A program made the translations under genes and the position numbers. A model generated the notes under the pieces. The model was not told the origin of the DNA and made no database searches. It was given only the letters and a program-made list of their open reading frames with translations. From the NCBI GenBank assembly GCA_900765705.1, contig CAAFSR010000129.1:1-13884 (forward strand): a DNA stretch of 13,884 nucleotides, given 5' to 3'. Numbering within the stretch: position 1 is the first letter of the stretch; every line of letters begins with the position of its first letter. This document shows, one piece after another, positions 1 to 6,195 of the stretch. This stretch comes from an uncultured Faecalibacterium sp. GTDB taxonomy: Bacteria; Bacillota; Clostridia; Oscillospirales; Ruminococcaceae.

Positions 1-77
1 CAGGCAGCCATGGAAAGGCACAGGGCAGCTGTCAGGGACAGGCTTAACGCAGAATGGATGATCTTTCTCTTTTTCAT
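1..77 (-). CDS. N-terminus of an exported protein or lipoprotein (partial, runs off left edge)
   Basis: Only the first 25 codons and two bases of the next are present. The translation begins MKKRKIIHSALSLSLTAAL and continues CLSMAA: a basic n-region followed by a hydrophobic core, which is a signal peptide. The next codon starts TG, so it could be Cys. That would give a lipoprotein-like site (M-A-A-C), although Met at -3 is not the usual Leu; cleavage by signal peptidase I after Ala-Ala is the alternative. The ATG overlaps the stop of the upstream receiver gene (ATGA), and AAGGAG lies 8 nt before it (85-90), so the two genes should be translationally coupled. The function of the mature protein cannot be seen. 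It may be a surface or secreted output, or an accessory sensor, of the neighbouring two-component system. Confidence 0.7.
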   Translation of the reverse strand, partial: MKKRKIIHSALSLSLTAALCLSMAA

Positions 78-487
78 AAACCGTTCTCCTTGTTGTGTTC
101 GTTGCGATCAGACCGGAGCGGCGCTTTCTTGTCCAGCCAGCTGCAAAGCCCCTGCCGTAAAGCGGCTTCGGTCACCGGCTCGAGCAGAAAGTAGTCTGCG
201 CGCAGCCGGAAGGCGTGGAGCGAAAAATTCAGGTCACTGCACCAGATGATGCGCGTTTGGGGGCAAAGTGTGCGCAGATGCTCTACCGCGTTCAAGCCAT
301 CGACACCCGGCAGGGCGATCAAGGCATTGGTCAGCGGCTCGTTGCGTGCGGCTTCAAAAAAGCTTTCCTGATCGCGGTAACAATCCATTTGGGGAAACAA
401 ACAATGCTCGGCGCAGAACCGTAGGAGATGCTCTTCTAAAAAGGCTTCCTGCGCCATGCTGTTTGTCAGCACGGCGATCCGATACAC
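74..487 (-). CDS. Stand-alone degenerate response-regulator receiver domain
   Basis: 137 residues, GTG start at 487 chosen because AAGGAGG (revcomp of 494-500) sits about 6 nt upstream. The fold is recognisable by alignment with the neighbouring LytTR regulator: RIAVLTN matches its RIAIVDD, PGVDGLNAVEHLR matches EGLSGMEAARELR, and ADYFLLEPVTEAAL matches LHYLVKPFSEAEL. Every phosphorylation residue is lost. The acidic pair is Thr8-Asn9, the phospho-acceptor Asp is Leu56, and the invariant Lys before Pro is Glu103. The protein ends after the receiver with a short charged tail and has no DNA-binding domain. Inference: a phosphorylation-independent partner, antagonist or adaptor in the signalling system encoded divergently, not a classical switch. 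A decayed regulator is possible, but the good RBS, promoter and coupled downstream gene argue that it is expressed. Confidence 0.8.
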   Translation of the reverse strand: MYRIAVLTNSMAQEAFLEEHLLRFCAEHCLFPQMDCYRDQESFFEAARNEPLTNALIALPGVDGLNAVEHLRTLCPQTRIIWCSDLNFSLHAFRLRADYFLLEPVTEAALRQGLCSWLDKKAPLRSDRNEHNKENGL

Positions 488-532
488 AACACTCCTCCTT
501 TCCTTCTGCCGTCGTTGTTTTTTTCTGCTTTC

Positions 533-560
533 AGTATACGGGCAGGTGCAGTTTTTTCAA
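533..560 (-). promoter_or_regulatory. Promoter of the leftward receiver/lipoprotein operon
   Basis: On the minus strand TTGAAA (555-560) and TATACT (533-538) are separated by 16 nt. This is a good sigma-A match, 46 nt before the GTG at 487. It points away from the LytTR gene, back to back with the promoter at 611-639. Confidence 0.65.
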
Positions 561-567
561 GGCATTT

Positions 568-607
568 GGCACGAAAGTCCGGTTTCCGGCACGAAATCCC
601 GGTTTCT
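568..607. repeat. Tandem 20-bp direct repeat between divergent promoters (candidate LytTR operator)
   Basis: Two adjacent copies, 568-587 and 588-607, share GGCACGAAA, then two or three variable bases, then CCGGTTTC. The 20-bp period equals about two helical turns, so both copies face the same side of the DNA. LytTR-domain regulators are known to bind paired direct repeats spaced about 20-22 bp, usually just upstream of a -35 box. Here the array ends 3 bp before the rightward -35 (611) and begins 7 bp from the leftward -35 (560). A dimer bound here could control both operons. Which factor binds is inferred from position only. Confidence 0.6.
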
Positions 608-610
608 GCT

Positions 611-639
611 GCGACAGAACCGGGCAACTGTGCTATAAT
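611..639 (+). promoter_or_regulatory. Promoter of the LytTR regulator/kinase operon
   Basis: TATAAT at 634-639 is preceded by TG at 631-632 (extended -10). A weak -35, GCGACA (611-616), lies 17 nt upstream. A poor -35 beside an operator fits a promoter that needs an activator. The transcript would have a leader of about 55 nt. Confidence 0.65.
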
Positions 640-657
640 CAGGATGAAAGACTTTAT

Positions 658-700
658 AAAGGAGGTTGGAAGCTGTTTGTAAGCAGCTTTCCGGTATAGC
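658..700 (+). promoter_or_regulatory. Displaced Shine-Dalgarno with hairpin before the regulator start
   Basis: AAAGGAGG at 658-665 is the only convincing ribosome binding site but lies 35 nt before the ATG at 701. No other usable start exists in frame, because TAA occurs at 680-682 and no ATG, GTG or TTG follows before 701. Between them, 670-677 (AAGCTGTT) pairs with 682-689 (AGCAGCTT, one G-U) around a TGTA loop. Folding would loop out 20 nt and bring the SD to about 15 nt from the start. Confidence 0.45.
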
Positions 701-1423
701 ATGAGAATTGCAATTGTCGACGACCTCGATGCGGAGCGCACACAGCTGAAGGAGCGTCTGGTGCGGCAGCTGCACGCGCGCGGCACAGAGGCGGAGCTTC
801 TGGAATTTGACAGCGGAGAGGCTTTTCTGGCGGCAGAAAACAAGCAGCGTTTTTCCGCCGCATTTCTGGACATCTACATGGAAGGCTTAAGCGGCATGGA
901 GGCAGCAAGGGAGCTGCGGAAAACCGATGCAGACTGCCTTCTGGTTTTTACCACCACCTCGACAGACCATGCGCTCGAGGGCTTTCAGGTGCGGGCGCTT
1001 CATTATCTGGTCAAGCCCTTTTCCGAAGCCGAGCTTTCCGCCCTGCTGGATGAGATGCTCTCAAAGCTTCCGCGCCCCGAGCCGGTCCTGACGGTGAAGG
1101 TCGATGGCAGCGACATCCGTTTGTGCTACCGGGATATCGTTTCCGCCGAGCATTTTGCCCATGTGATCAACATCCGCACCACCGCCGGCAAAACGCTTGC
1201 CACACGCCAGAGCTTCAAGGCGTTCACAGAGCCGCTCAAAAAAGACCCGCGGTTTTTCGTCTGCAGCCGCGGTGCGATCGTCAATATGGAGAACGCTGCC
1301 GATTTTCAGGATGCAGCCTTTTGTATGACGGACGGCAGCCGCGTCTATGTCAGTCAGGAGCTTTTAAAGGCAGCCCGGCAGGCATTTATGGAGTTTCTGC
1401 TGCAAAGGGGGCGTGTGGATTGA
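701..1423 (+). CDS. LytTR-family response regulator
   Basis: 240 residues: an N-terminal receiver (about 1-120) and a C-terminal LytTR DNA-binding domain (about 130-235). The receiver is complete, with acidic pair Asp7-Asp8, phospho-acceptor Asp57 in AFLDIYMEG, the Thr/Ser switch in FTTTS (83-87) and Lys105 in YLVKPF. The LytTR part contains the usual LCYRDIVSAEH and FFVCSRGAIVN stretches. It would be phosphorylated by the kinase encoded next, whose start overlaps this stop by 4 bp, and then bind paired direct repeats upstream of target promoters. The 20-bp repeat array at 568-607, directly upstream of its own promoter, is the obvious candidate and implies autoregulation. AgrA/LytR/VirR-type regulators are the closest well-known relatives, but the target regulon cannot be assigned. 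The start is discussed under the displaced SD at 658. Confidence 0.93.
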   Translation: MRIAIVDDLDAERTQLKERLVRQLHARGTEAELLEFDSGEAFLAAENKQRFSAAFLDIYMEGLSGMEAARELRKTDADCLLVFTTTSTDHALEGFQVRALHYLVKPFSEAELSALLDEMLSKLPRPEPVLTVKVDGSDIRLCYRDIVSAEHFAHVINIRTTAGKTLATRQSFKAFTEPLKKDPRFFVCSRGAIVNMENAADFQDAAFCMTDGSRVYVSQELLKAARQAFMEFLLQRGRVD

Positions 1424-2739
1424 AGGACCTCCTGCGCCCGATCTTGGAGCTTACCGTGGTCTTTCCGGGTCTGCTGCTCGCGTATTTTCCGATGCGCTCT
1501 TATTTAAAGCAGCCGCCCGCAAGGCTTGCGGCATGGGCAGTGCCGCTGCTGCTTGGGCTTTGCCTTGGCGGCGGACTGCTTTGCTATCGTTTCAGCAGCC
1601 CGACTGCGCTCCCCCTGCTGGTCATCACACTTGCGGCAAGCCTTCTGTATGTCAAAACATTGCAGACCTCTCTCTGGAAGTCCGGAACCATCGCGCTGGC
1701 GGTCTGCGCGGTGTTCGCCTGCCTGAACAGTTTATCCCGCGCCATCGGCACGGCGATCACACTGCGGCAGCAGCTGCCGCCGGATAAGCCGTGGTTCTGT
1801 TTTGCTGCCTGCATTTTTTATAATGCGGTCTGCTGGCTGATCACCGCCGCAGCGTATTATCCCGCCACCCACGCAGTGCGCATGATGGTGGAGGACGATA
1901 ACTTTGCGCAGACATGGTATGTGTTCTGGGTGCTGCCGCTTGTGTTCGTTCTGCTGAATCTTTTCATGATCCCGCGTTACCCCACAACGCTTCAGACCGG
2001 GCGGATCTTGCAGGTCTACATCGTTATGAGCATCGCCCTTTTGTTTTTGATGCTCTTCTTTAACGCGATCTTCCTTTTTATGGCGATCAGCATCAACCGG
2101 AACGCGAGATTGCAGCAGGAGAACCAGTTTCTTTCCATGCAGCAGCAGCGCTACGAAAGCCTGAAAGCCGCCATTGAGGAAGCCCGGCAGGCACGGCACG
2201 ATATGCGCCACCAGATGAATCAGCTCTCCGCGCTGGCTGAAGCGGGAGATCTGGACGGTCTGAAGGCTTATCTTGCCAAAACCGTCTCCCGCATCCCGGA
2301 GCTGGATATGAGCTTTTGCGAAAACCGTGCGGCGGACAGTGTTGCAGGCTATTACTGTGCCCTTGCAAAGCGTGAGGGGATCCCCTTCTGTGCCAAGCTG
2401 GACCTGCCGCAGACGCTTCCCGTGGACGAGATCGATATGTGTCTGGTGCTGTCGAATCTGCTGGAAAACGCATTCGAAGCCAGCCTGCGCACCGCGCCCG
2501 CCCGGCGGAAGATCGAGGTCACCGCGTATGTCCATGCCGCGCGGCTCGTGCTGATCGAAGTGGAAAACGCCTTTGACGGGGAGATCAACGAAAATAACGG
2601 AGTTTTCCGCTCGTCCAAGCGCAAGGAAAACGGCATCGGGATCCAGTCCGTCCGCCATATCGCAGAAAAATCCGGCGGGGTGAGTACGATTACCTATCAG
2701 GACGGTCTGTTCTGCGCAAAGGTCATGCTTCGTGGATAA
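1420..2739 (+). CDS. Multi-pass membrane GHKL sensor histidine kinase
   Basis: TTG start at 1420, overlapping the regulator stop (TTGA), with AAAGGGGG at 1404-1411 about 8 nt upstream; the frame is open further upstream, but that part overlaps the regulator gene. 439 residues. Roughly seven hydrophobic segments fill residues 5-225, with no large extracellular domain, resembling AgrC-type sensors. A coiled-coil stretch (about 228-258) leads to the dimerisation/phosphoacceptor motif ARHDMRHQM, with His260 the likely phosphorylated residue. The C-terminal HATPase_c_5-type domain has an N-box SNLLENAFEA (345-354), a D-box-like VEN (381-383) and a G-box NGIGI (404-408). It should phosphorylate the LytTR regulator encoded just before it. 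The signal is unknown; the topology suggests a small or membrane-partitioned ligand. No agrD/agrB-like genes are visible nearby. Confidence 0.92.
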   Translation: MKDLLRPILELTVVFPGLLLAYFPMRSYLKQPPARLAAWAVPLLLGLCLGGGLLCYRFSSPTALPLLVITLAASLLYVKTLQTSLWKSGTIALAVCAVFACLNSLSRAIGTAITLRQQLPPDKPWFCFAACIFYNAVCWLITAAAYYPATHAVRMMVEDDNFAQTWYVFWVLPLVFVLLNLFMIPRYPTTLQTGRILQVYIVMSIALLFLMLFFNAIFLFMAISINRNARLQQENQFLSMQQQRYESLKAAIEEARQARHDMRHQMNQLSALAEAGDLDGLKAYLAKTVSRIPELDMSFCENRAADSVAGYYCALAKREGIPFCAKLDLPQTLPVDEIDMCLVLSNLLENAFEASLRTAPARRKIEVTAYVHAARLVLIEVENAFDGEINENNGVFRSSKRKENGIGIQSVRHIAEKSGGVSTITYQDGLFCAKVMLRG

Positions 2740-3039
2740 TATTGAATCGCTATAGACCAGACCGCAAAAATCGTAAAAACAAGCAAGATACCAAAACTAC
2801 GGACAAAGCCCCCGTTTCTGCCGCCAGTGCGCAGGAATGAAGAAAAGTCCCCCAAGGCCGCCGCCCTGCTTTGCCTGTTTTATTCAGTTTCGCGTGTTTT
2901 ATTCCGTAGAAAAGCCGGAAATCCGGCCAAAGCAGCTGCCGCCGCAGGCTTGTACAGCGCGTGCGTGCAGAAATGGAGCTCTTTGGCGGAAACGCTTTTC
3001 TGAAGAGCAATAGGTATAAAAAAAGAAACAACAACCATC
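2740..3039. other. Intergenic stretch upstream of the GH112 promoter
   Basis: No supported gene lies here: open frames have no ribosome binding site and non-coding composition. No U-tracted terminator follows the kinase gene. A short hairpin (GCCGG 2914-2918 with CCGGC 2923-2927, AAAT loop) is seen. Around 2978-3008 an inverted repeat (GCTCTT / AAGAGC, 19-nt spacing) encloses GGAAACGCTTTTC, which resembles a catabolite-response element at 11 of 14 consensus positions, including the central CG. The segment is more AT-rich than the flanking genes. Confidence 0.4.
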
Positions 3040-3080
3040 TTGTTCCCATGGCGAAAACCTTCTATATTTACAATAGAGAA
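3040..3080 (+). promoter_or_regulatory. GH112 gene promoter with overlapping dyad operator
   Basis: TTGTTC (3040-3045) and TATATT (3063-3068) are separated by 17 nt. A 21-bp imperfect dyad at 3060-3080, arms TTCTnTATT and AATAnAGAA, pairs at 8 of 10 positions and covers the -10 and probable start site. This is the usual place for a repressor operator (LacI, GntR or similar). TACAAT at 3069-3074 is an alternative -10 but has no good -35. Confidence 0.5.
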
Positions 3081-3170
3081 GTGGGGTCGTGCCAAAACGG
3101 CAAACCGGCACCGCCCCACCCCCTTTATTGTATCTATGCGCCCGCCGTATTGCCGCCGCGTAATGCGGCA
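3081..3170 (+). promoter_or_regulatory. Structured 5' leader of the GH112 transcript
   Basis: Transcription from the promoter at 3040-3068 would start near 3075 and give a leader of about 130 nt with two stem-loops. In the first, 3081-3093 pairs with 3107-3119 (6 bp, a 2x2 internal loop, then 5 bp). In the second, TGCCGC (3151-3156) pairs with GCGGCA (3165-3170). Neither is followed by a U-run, so these are not plain terminators. They may protect the 5' end or carry regulation. No known riboswitch was recognised. Confidence 0.35.
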
Positions 3171-3206
3171 CGAGCGCTTTAAAAAGAAGGCAAAGGAGAG
3201 TTTCCC

Positions 3207-5369
3207 ATGGACGAAATGAGAAAGACCGGCCGCGTGACCATCCCCACGGATCTGGACGTTGTACCCGAAACGCTGGAGATCCTGAAAAAGTGGGGCGCAG
3301 ATGCCATCCGCGACTGCGACGGCACCGACTTCCCGCAGCAGCTGAAGGATGCGGACGCCAAGATCTACTCCACCTACTACACCACCCGCAAGGACAACGC
3401 ATGGGCCAAGGCAAACCCGGACGAGGTGCAGCAGTGCTACATCATGACCGGCTTCTATACCGCTCCCGGCGACACCGTGACCATCCCGCTGATGAAGGGC
3501 ATCAGCCCGGAGCTGATGCAGGTGAACACGAACGATGATATCACCCGCTGGTGGGAGGTCATGGACCGCACCACCGGCCAGCCCGTGCCCCCCGCGCAGT
3601 GGAGCTACGCCGACGGCAGCGTGACCGTGCAGGCAGTGCCCTTCCACGAGTACACCGTCAGCTTCCTCGCCTACCTCATCTGGGACCCGGTGCATATGTA
3701 CAACGCCACCACCAACGGCTGGACCAACTTTGAGCACCAGATCACCTTTGACGTGCGTCAGCCCAAGACCCACAAGTACTCCATGGAGCGCCTGCGCAGG
3801 TTCATTGCCGAGCACCCCTATGTCAACGTTATCCGCTACACCACCTTCTTCCACCAGTTCACCCTTATCTTCGACGAGCTGAAGCGGGAGAAGTTCGTGG
3901 ACTGGTACGGCTACTCCGCCTCGGTCAGCCCCTATATCCTGAACCAGTTCGAGCAGGAGGTGGGCTATAAGTTCCGCCCGGAGTACATCATCGATCAGGG
4001 CTACTACAACAACCAGTACCGTGTGCCCAGCAAGGAATTCCGCGATTTTCAGGCCTTCCAGCGCCGCGAGGTGGCAAAGCTGGCCAAGGAGATGGTGGAT
4101 ATCACCCACGAATGCGGGTGCGAGGCCATGATGTTCCTTGGCGACCACTGGATCGGCACCGAGCCCTTCATGCCGGAGTTCAAAACCATCGGTCTGGATG
4201 CCGTGGTGGGCAGCGTGGGCAACGGCTCCACCCTGCGCCTGATCTCGGATATCGAGGGCGTGAAGTACACCGAGGGCCGTTTTCTGCCCTACTTCTTCCC
4301 GGATACCTTCCACGAGGGCGGCGACCCGGTGCGCGAGGCCAAGGAGAACTGGGTCACCGCACGCCGCGCCATCCTGCGCAAGCCCATCGACCGCATCGGC
4401 TACGGCGGCTACCTGAAGCTGGCGCTGGACTTCCCGGAGTTTGTGGACTATGTGGAAAGCGTCTGCAACGAGTTCCGCGAGCTGTACGATAACATCAAGG
4501 GCACCACCCCCTACTGCGTCAAGCGCGTTGCCGTGCTGAACTGCTGGGGCAAAATGCGTGCATGGGGCTGCCACATGGTGCACCACGCCCTGTACCAGAA
4601 GCAGAATTACAGCTACGCCGGTGTCATTGAAATGCTGTCCGGCGCACCCTTTGATGTGAAGTTCATCAGCTTTGAGGATATCAAGAACGACCCCGCCCTG
4701 CTGGACAGCCTTGATGTTATCATCAACGTGGGCGATGCCGACACCGCACACACCGGCGGCATCTGGTGGGAGGACCCGGAGATCACCTCCGCCATCCGCA
4801 AGTTCGTCTGGAACGGCGGCGGCTTTATCGGCGTAGGCGAACCCTCCGGCCACGCCTATCAGGGCCATATCTTCCAGCTGGCCGGCGTGCTGGGCGTGGA
4901 AGAGGAGAACGGCTTCACCCTGAACTACGATAAATACAACTGGACCGAGCACCCGGATCACTTTATCCTGCAGGATGCAGACCAGCCCGTGGACTTTGGC
5001 GAGGGCAAAAAGAATATCTACGCCCTTGAGGGCACCGAAATTCTGGTGCAGCGCGACAAGGAAGTGCAGATGGCCGCCCACGACTTTGGCAAGGGGCGTG
5101 CGGTGTACATCAGCGGCGTGCCGTACAGCTTTGCCAACAGCCGCACCCTGTACCGCGCCATCCTGTGGAGCGCCCACAGCGAGGAGGAGCTGCACACATG
5201 GTTCAGCTCCAACTACAACGTGGAGGTACACGCCTATGTCAAAAACGGAAAGTACTGCGTGGTGAACAACACCTACGAGCCGCAGGACACCACCGTTTAC
5301 ACCACCGGCGGCAATCACTTCGACCTGCATCTGGACGCCAACGAGATCAAGTGGTACGAGATCGTCTGA
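3207..5369 (+). CDS. lnpA: 1,3-beta-galactosyl-N-acetylhexosamine phosphorylase (GH112)
   Basis: 720 residues, close to family length (about 710-750). The enzyme cleaves Gal-beta-1,3-GlcNAc (lacto-N-biose) or Gal-beta-1,3-GalNAc (galacto-N-biose) with phosphate, giving galactose-1-phosphate and the free HexNAc. It has no signal peptide, so it acts in the cytoplasm on imported disaccharide. The N-terminal barrel carries the family motif FLGDHWIGTEP, with Asp313 at the same number as the general acid I recall for the Bifidobacterium longum enzyme. The middle Rossmann/amidotransferase-like domain (about 440-650) contains VAVLNCWGKMRAWG and GGGFIGVGEPSG, followed by a small beta domain. Pro161 and Ser336 also coincide in number with positions linked, from memory, to LNB/GNB preference, which favours this activity over galactosyl-rhamnose phosphorylase. 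AAAGGAG (3192-3198) is 8 nt before the ATG. Strongly biased C-ending codons suggest high expression. No sugar ABC transporter or nahK-type kinase is adjacent. Confidence 0.93.
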   Translation: MDEMRKTGRVTIPTDLDVVPETLEILKKWGADAIRDCDGTDFPQQLKDADAKIYSTYYTTRKDNAWAKANPDEVQQCYIMTGFYTAPGDTVTIPLMKGISPELMQVNTNDDITRWWEVMDRTTGQPVPPAQWSYADGSVTVQAVPFHEYTVSFLAYLIWDPVHMYNATTNGWTNFEHQITFDVRQPKTHKYSMERLRRFIAEHPYVNVIRYTTFFHQFTLIFDELKREKFVDWYGYSASVSPYILNQFEQEVGYKFRPEYIIDQGYYNNQYRVPSKEFRDFQAFQRREVAKLAKEMVDITHECGCEAMMFLGDHWIGTEPFMPEFKTIGLDAVVGSVGNGSTLRLISDIEGVKYTEGRFLPYFFPDTFHEGGDPVREAKENWVTARRAILRKPIDRIGYGGYLKLALDFPEFVDYVESVCNEFRELYDNIKGTTPYCVKRVAVLNCWGKMRAWGCHMVHHALYQKQNYSYAGVIEMLSGAPFDVKFISFEDIKNDPALLDSLDVIINVGDADTAHTGGIWWEDPEITSAIRKFVWNGGGFIGVGEPSGHAYQGHIFQLAGVLGVEEENGFTLNYDKYNWTEHPDHFILQDADQPVDFGEGKKNIYALEGTEILVQRDKEVQMAAHDFGKGRAVYISGVPYSFANSRTLYRAILWSAHSEEELHTWFSSNYNVEVHAYVKNGKYCVVNNTYEPQDTTVYTTGGNHFDLHLDANEIKWYEIV

Positions 5370-5391
5370 GCGGAAGAGCCAACCTTAAAAA

Positions 5392-5405
5392 AAAACAGCT
5401 GTTTT
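5392..5405 (+). terminator. Weak palindrome after the GH112 gene
   Basis: AAAACAGCTGTTTT is a perfect 14-bp palindrome 22 nt after the stop, but it has little GC and no proper U-run after it. It may be a poor terminator, so some read-through into the PTS IIA gene is possible. Confidence 0.25.
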
Positions 5406-5442
5406 CCGCCCAGCCGACCCTGTAGGAATGTGCCCGTCGTCC

Positions 5443-5471
5443 TTGCATTTTGGTGCGCAGTATGGTATCTT
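5443..5471 (+). promoter_or_regulatory. Promoter of the PTS IIA gene
   Basis: TTGCAT (5443-5448), a 17-nt spacer, and TATCTT (5466-5471) preceded by TGG (extended -10). The start would be near 5478. The 75-nt leader can fold with TTCCGGTGC (5488-5496) pairing to GCACGGAA (5521-5528) with one bulge, enclosing AGCAGCTGCT and GGCTCTGCC hairpins. Confidence 0.5.
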
Positions 5472-5552
5472 TTATACAGGTAAACCATTCCGGTGCAGCA
5501 GCTGCTCTGTCGGCTCTGCCGCACGGAAAAATGACAGGAAGGACTGATAATC

Positions 5553-6065
5553 ATGGGATTTTTTGACAAGCTGTTCGGCGGCAAGTCCAAGGACGAAAAC
5601 ACCGCCAAGTTCACCAACCAGAGCAAGACCGTACTGACCCCGCTGCAGGGCAAGGTGCTGGCACAGGCCGACATCCCGGACGAGACCTTTGCACAGGGCA
5701 TTCTGGGCCCCGGCTGCGGCATCGAGCCCACCGGCGACACCGTGTATGCCCCCTTTGACGGCACTGTGACCCAGATCGCCACCACCCTGCACGCTGTGGG
5801 CATTACCAGCAACGACGGCATCGAGCTGCTGATCCACGTTGGCATGGACACCGTGGACATGAAGGGTCAGGGCTTTACTGTTCTGGTCAAGGAGAACCAG
5901 AAGGTCTCCGCCGGCACCCCGCTGCTGAAGGTGGATCTGGACGCCATCCGCGCCGCCGGCCACCCCACCGCCACCGCCATCATCGTGACCGATGGTGCGG
6001 ACGACGAAGTGAAGATGCTGGCCGAAGGCGATGTCGCCCCCGGCACTCCGCTGTTCAAGGTCTGA
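5553..6065 (+). CDS. crr: Free-standing glucose-family PTS EIIA protein
   Basis: 170 residues, the length of a free IIA(Glc). It accepts phosphate from HPr and passes it to a IIB domain. The phosphorylated histidine is His95 in GIELLIHVGMDTV and its partner is His80 in TTLHAVGI, equivalent to His90 and His75 of E. coli IIA(Glc). YAPFDGTVTQI and the closing GTPLFKV are also typical of the family. An N-terminal arm, MGFFDKLFGG, resembles the amphipathic tail of enterobacterial IIA(Glc) and could touch the membrane. An AGGAAGG site lies about 10 nt before the ATG. The IIBC permease encoded at 7541-9007 has no IIA domain of its own, so this protein is its probable donor and may also serve other glucose-family permeases. 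The symbol is by homology only; a Crr-like regulatory role is not implied in a Firmicute. Confidence 0.92.
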   Translation: MGFFDKLFGGKSKDENTAKFTNQSKTVLTPLQGKVLAQADIPDETFAQGILGPGCGIEPTGDTVYAPFDGTVTQIATTLHAVGITSNDGIELLIHVGMDTVDMKGQGFTVLVKENQKVSAGTPLLKVDLDAIRAAGHPTATAIIVTDGADDEVKMLAEGDVAPGTPLFKV

Positions 6066-6086
6066 TTTTTGCATAATATTTTGCAT

Positions 6087-6125
6087 AACAAAGAGGCCGC
6101 TGCGCGATGCAGCGGCCTCTTTGTT
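6087..6125. terminator. Bidirectional terminator between convergent IIA and nagA genes
   Basis: A perfect 17-bp stem, 6087-6103 with 6109-6125, has a 5-nt GCGAT loop. The base is AACAAAG/CTTTGTT, so T-rich sequence closes the hairpin on either strand. It lies 22 nt after the IIA stop and is the outer terminator for nagA transcripts. Confidence 0.85.
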
Positions 6126-6149
6126 GCAGAAAACCTATTTTTACAGCAC

Positions 6150-6188
6150 GATGCCGGGCAGCTGCAAGCTGCCCGGCATCTCTTTTTT
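6150..6188 (+). terminator. Second terminator, rightward
   Basis: A perfect 14-bp stem, 6150-6163 with 6167-6180, has a 3-nt loop and is followed by TCTTTTTT (6181-6188). It is a classical intrinsic terminator for rightward transcripts and blocks read-through antisense into nagA, whose stop is 15 nt away. Confidence 0.85.
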
Positions 6189-6195
6189 ACAAAGC

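Noticed and set aside
487..701. Search for an AgrD-like peptide gene for the AgrC-like kinase
   Set aside because: No small frame with an RBS and a suitable peptide was found here or in 2740-3206; an autoinducing peptide system is not supported.
666..704. 12-codon leader peptide (TTG 666 to TGA 704) before the LytTR gene
   Set aside because: Its start directly abuts the SD, too close for initiation; kept only as an alternative explanation of the displaced SD.
2880..5330. Very long minus-strand open frame (816 codons) opposite the GH112 gene
   Set aside because: It is an antisense shadow of a GC-rich gene with strong third-position bias; its translation is Val/His/Ala/Gly-rich, and there is no RBS or domain.
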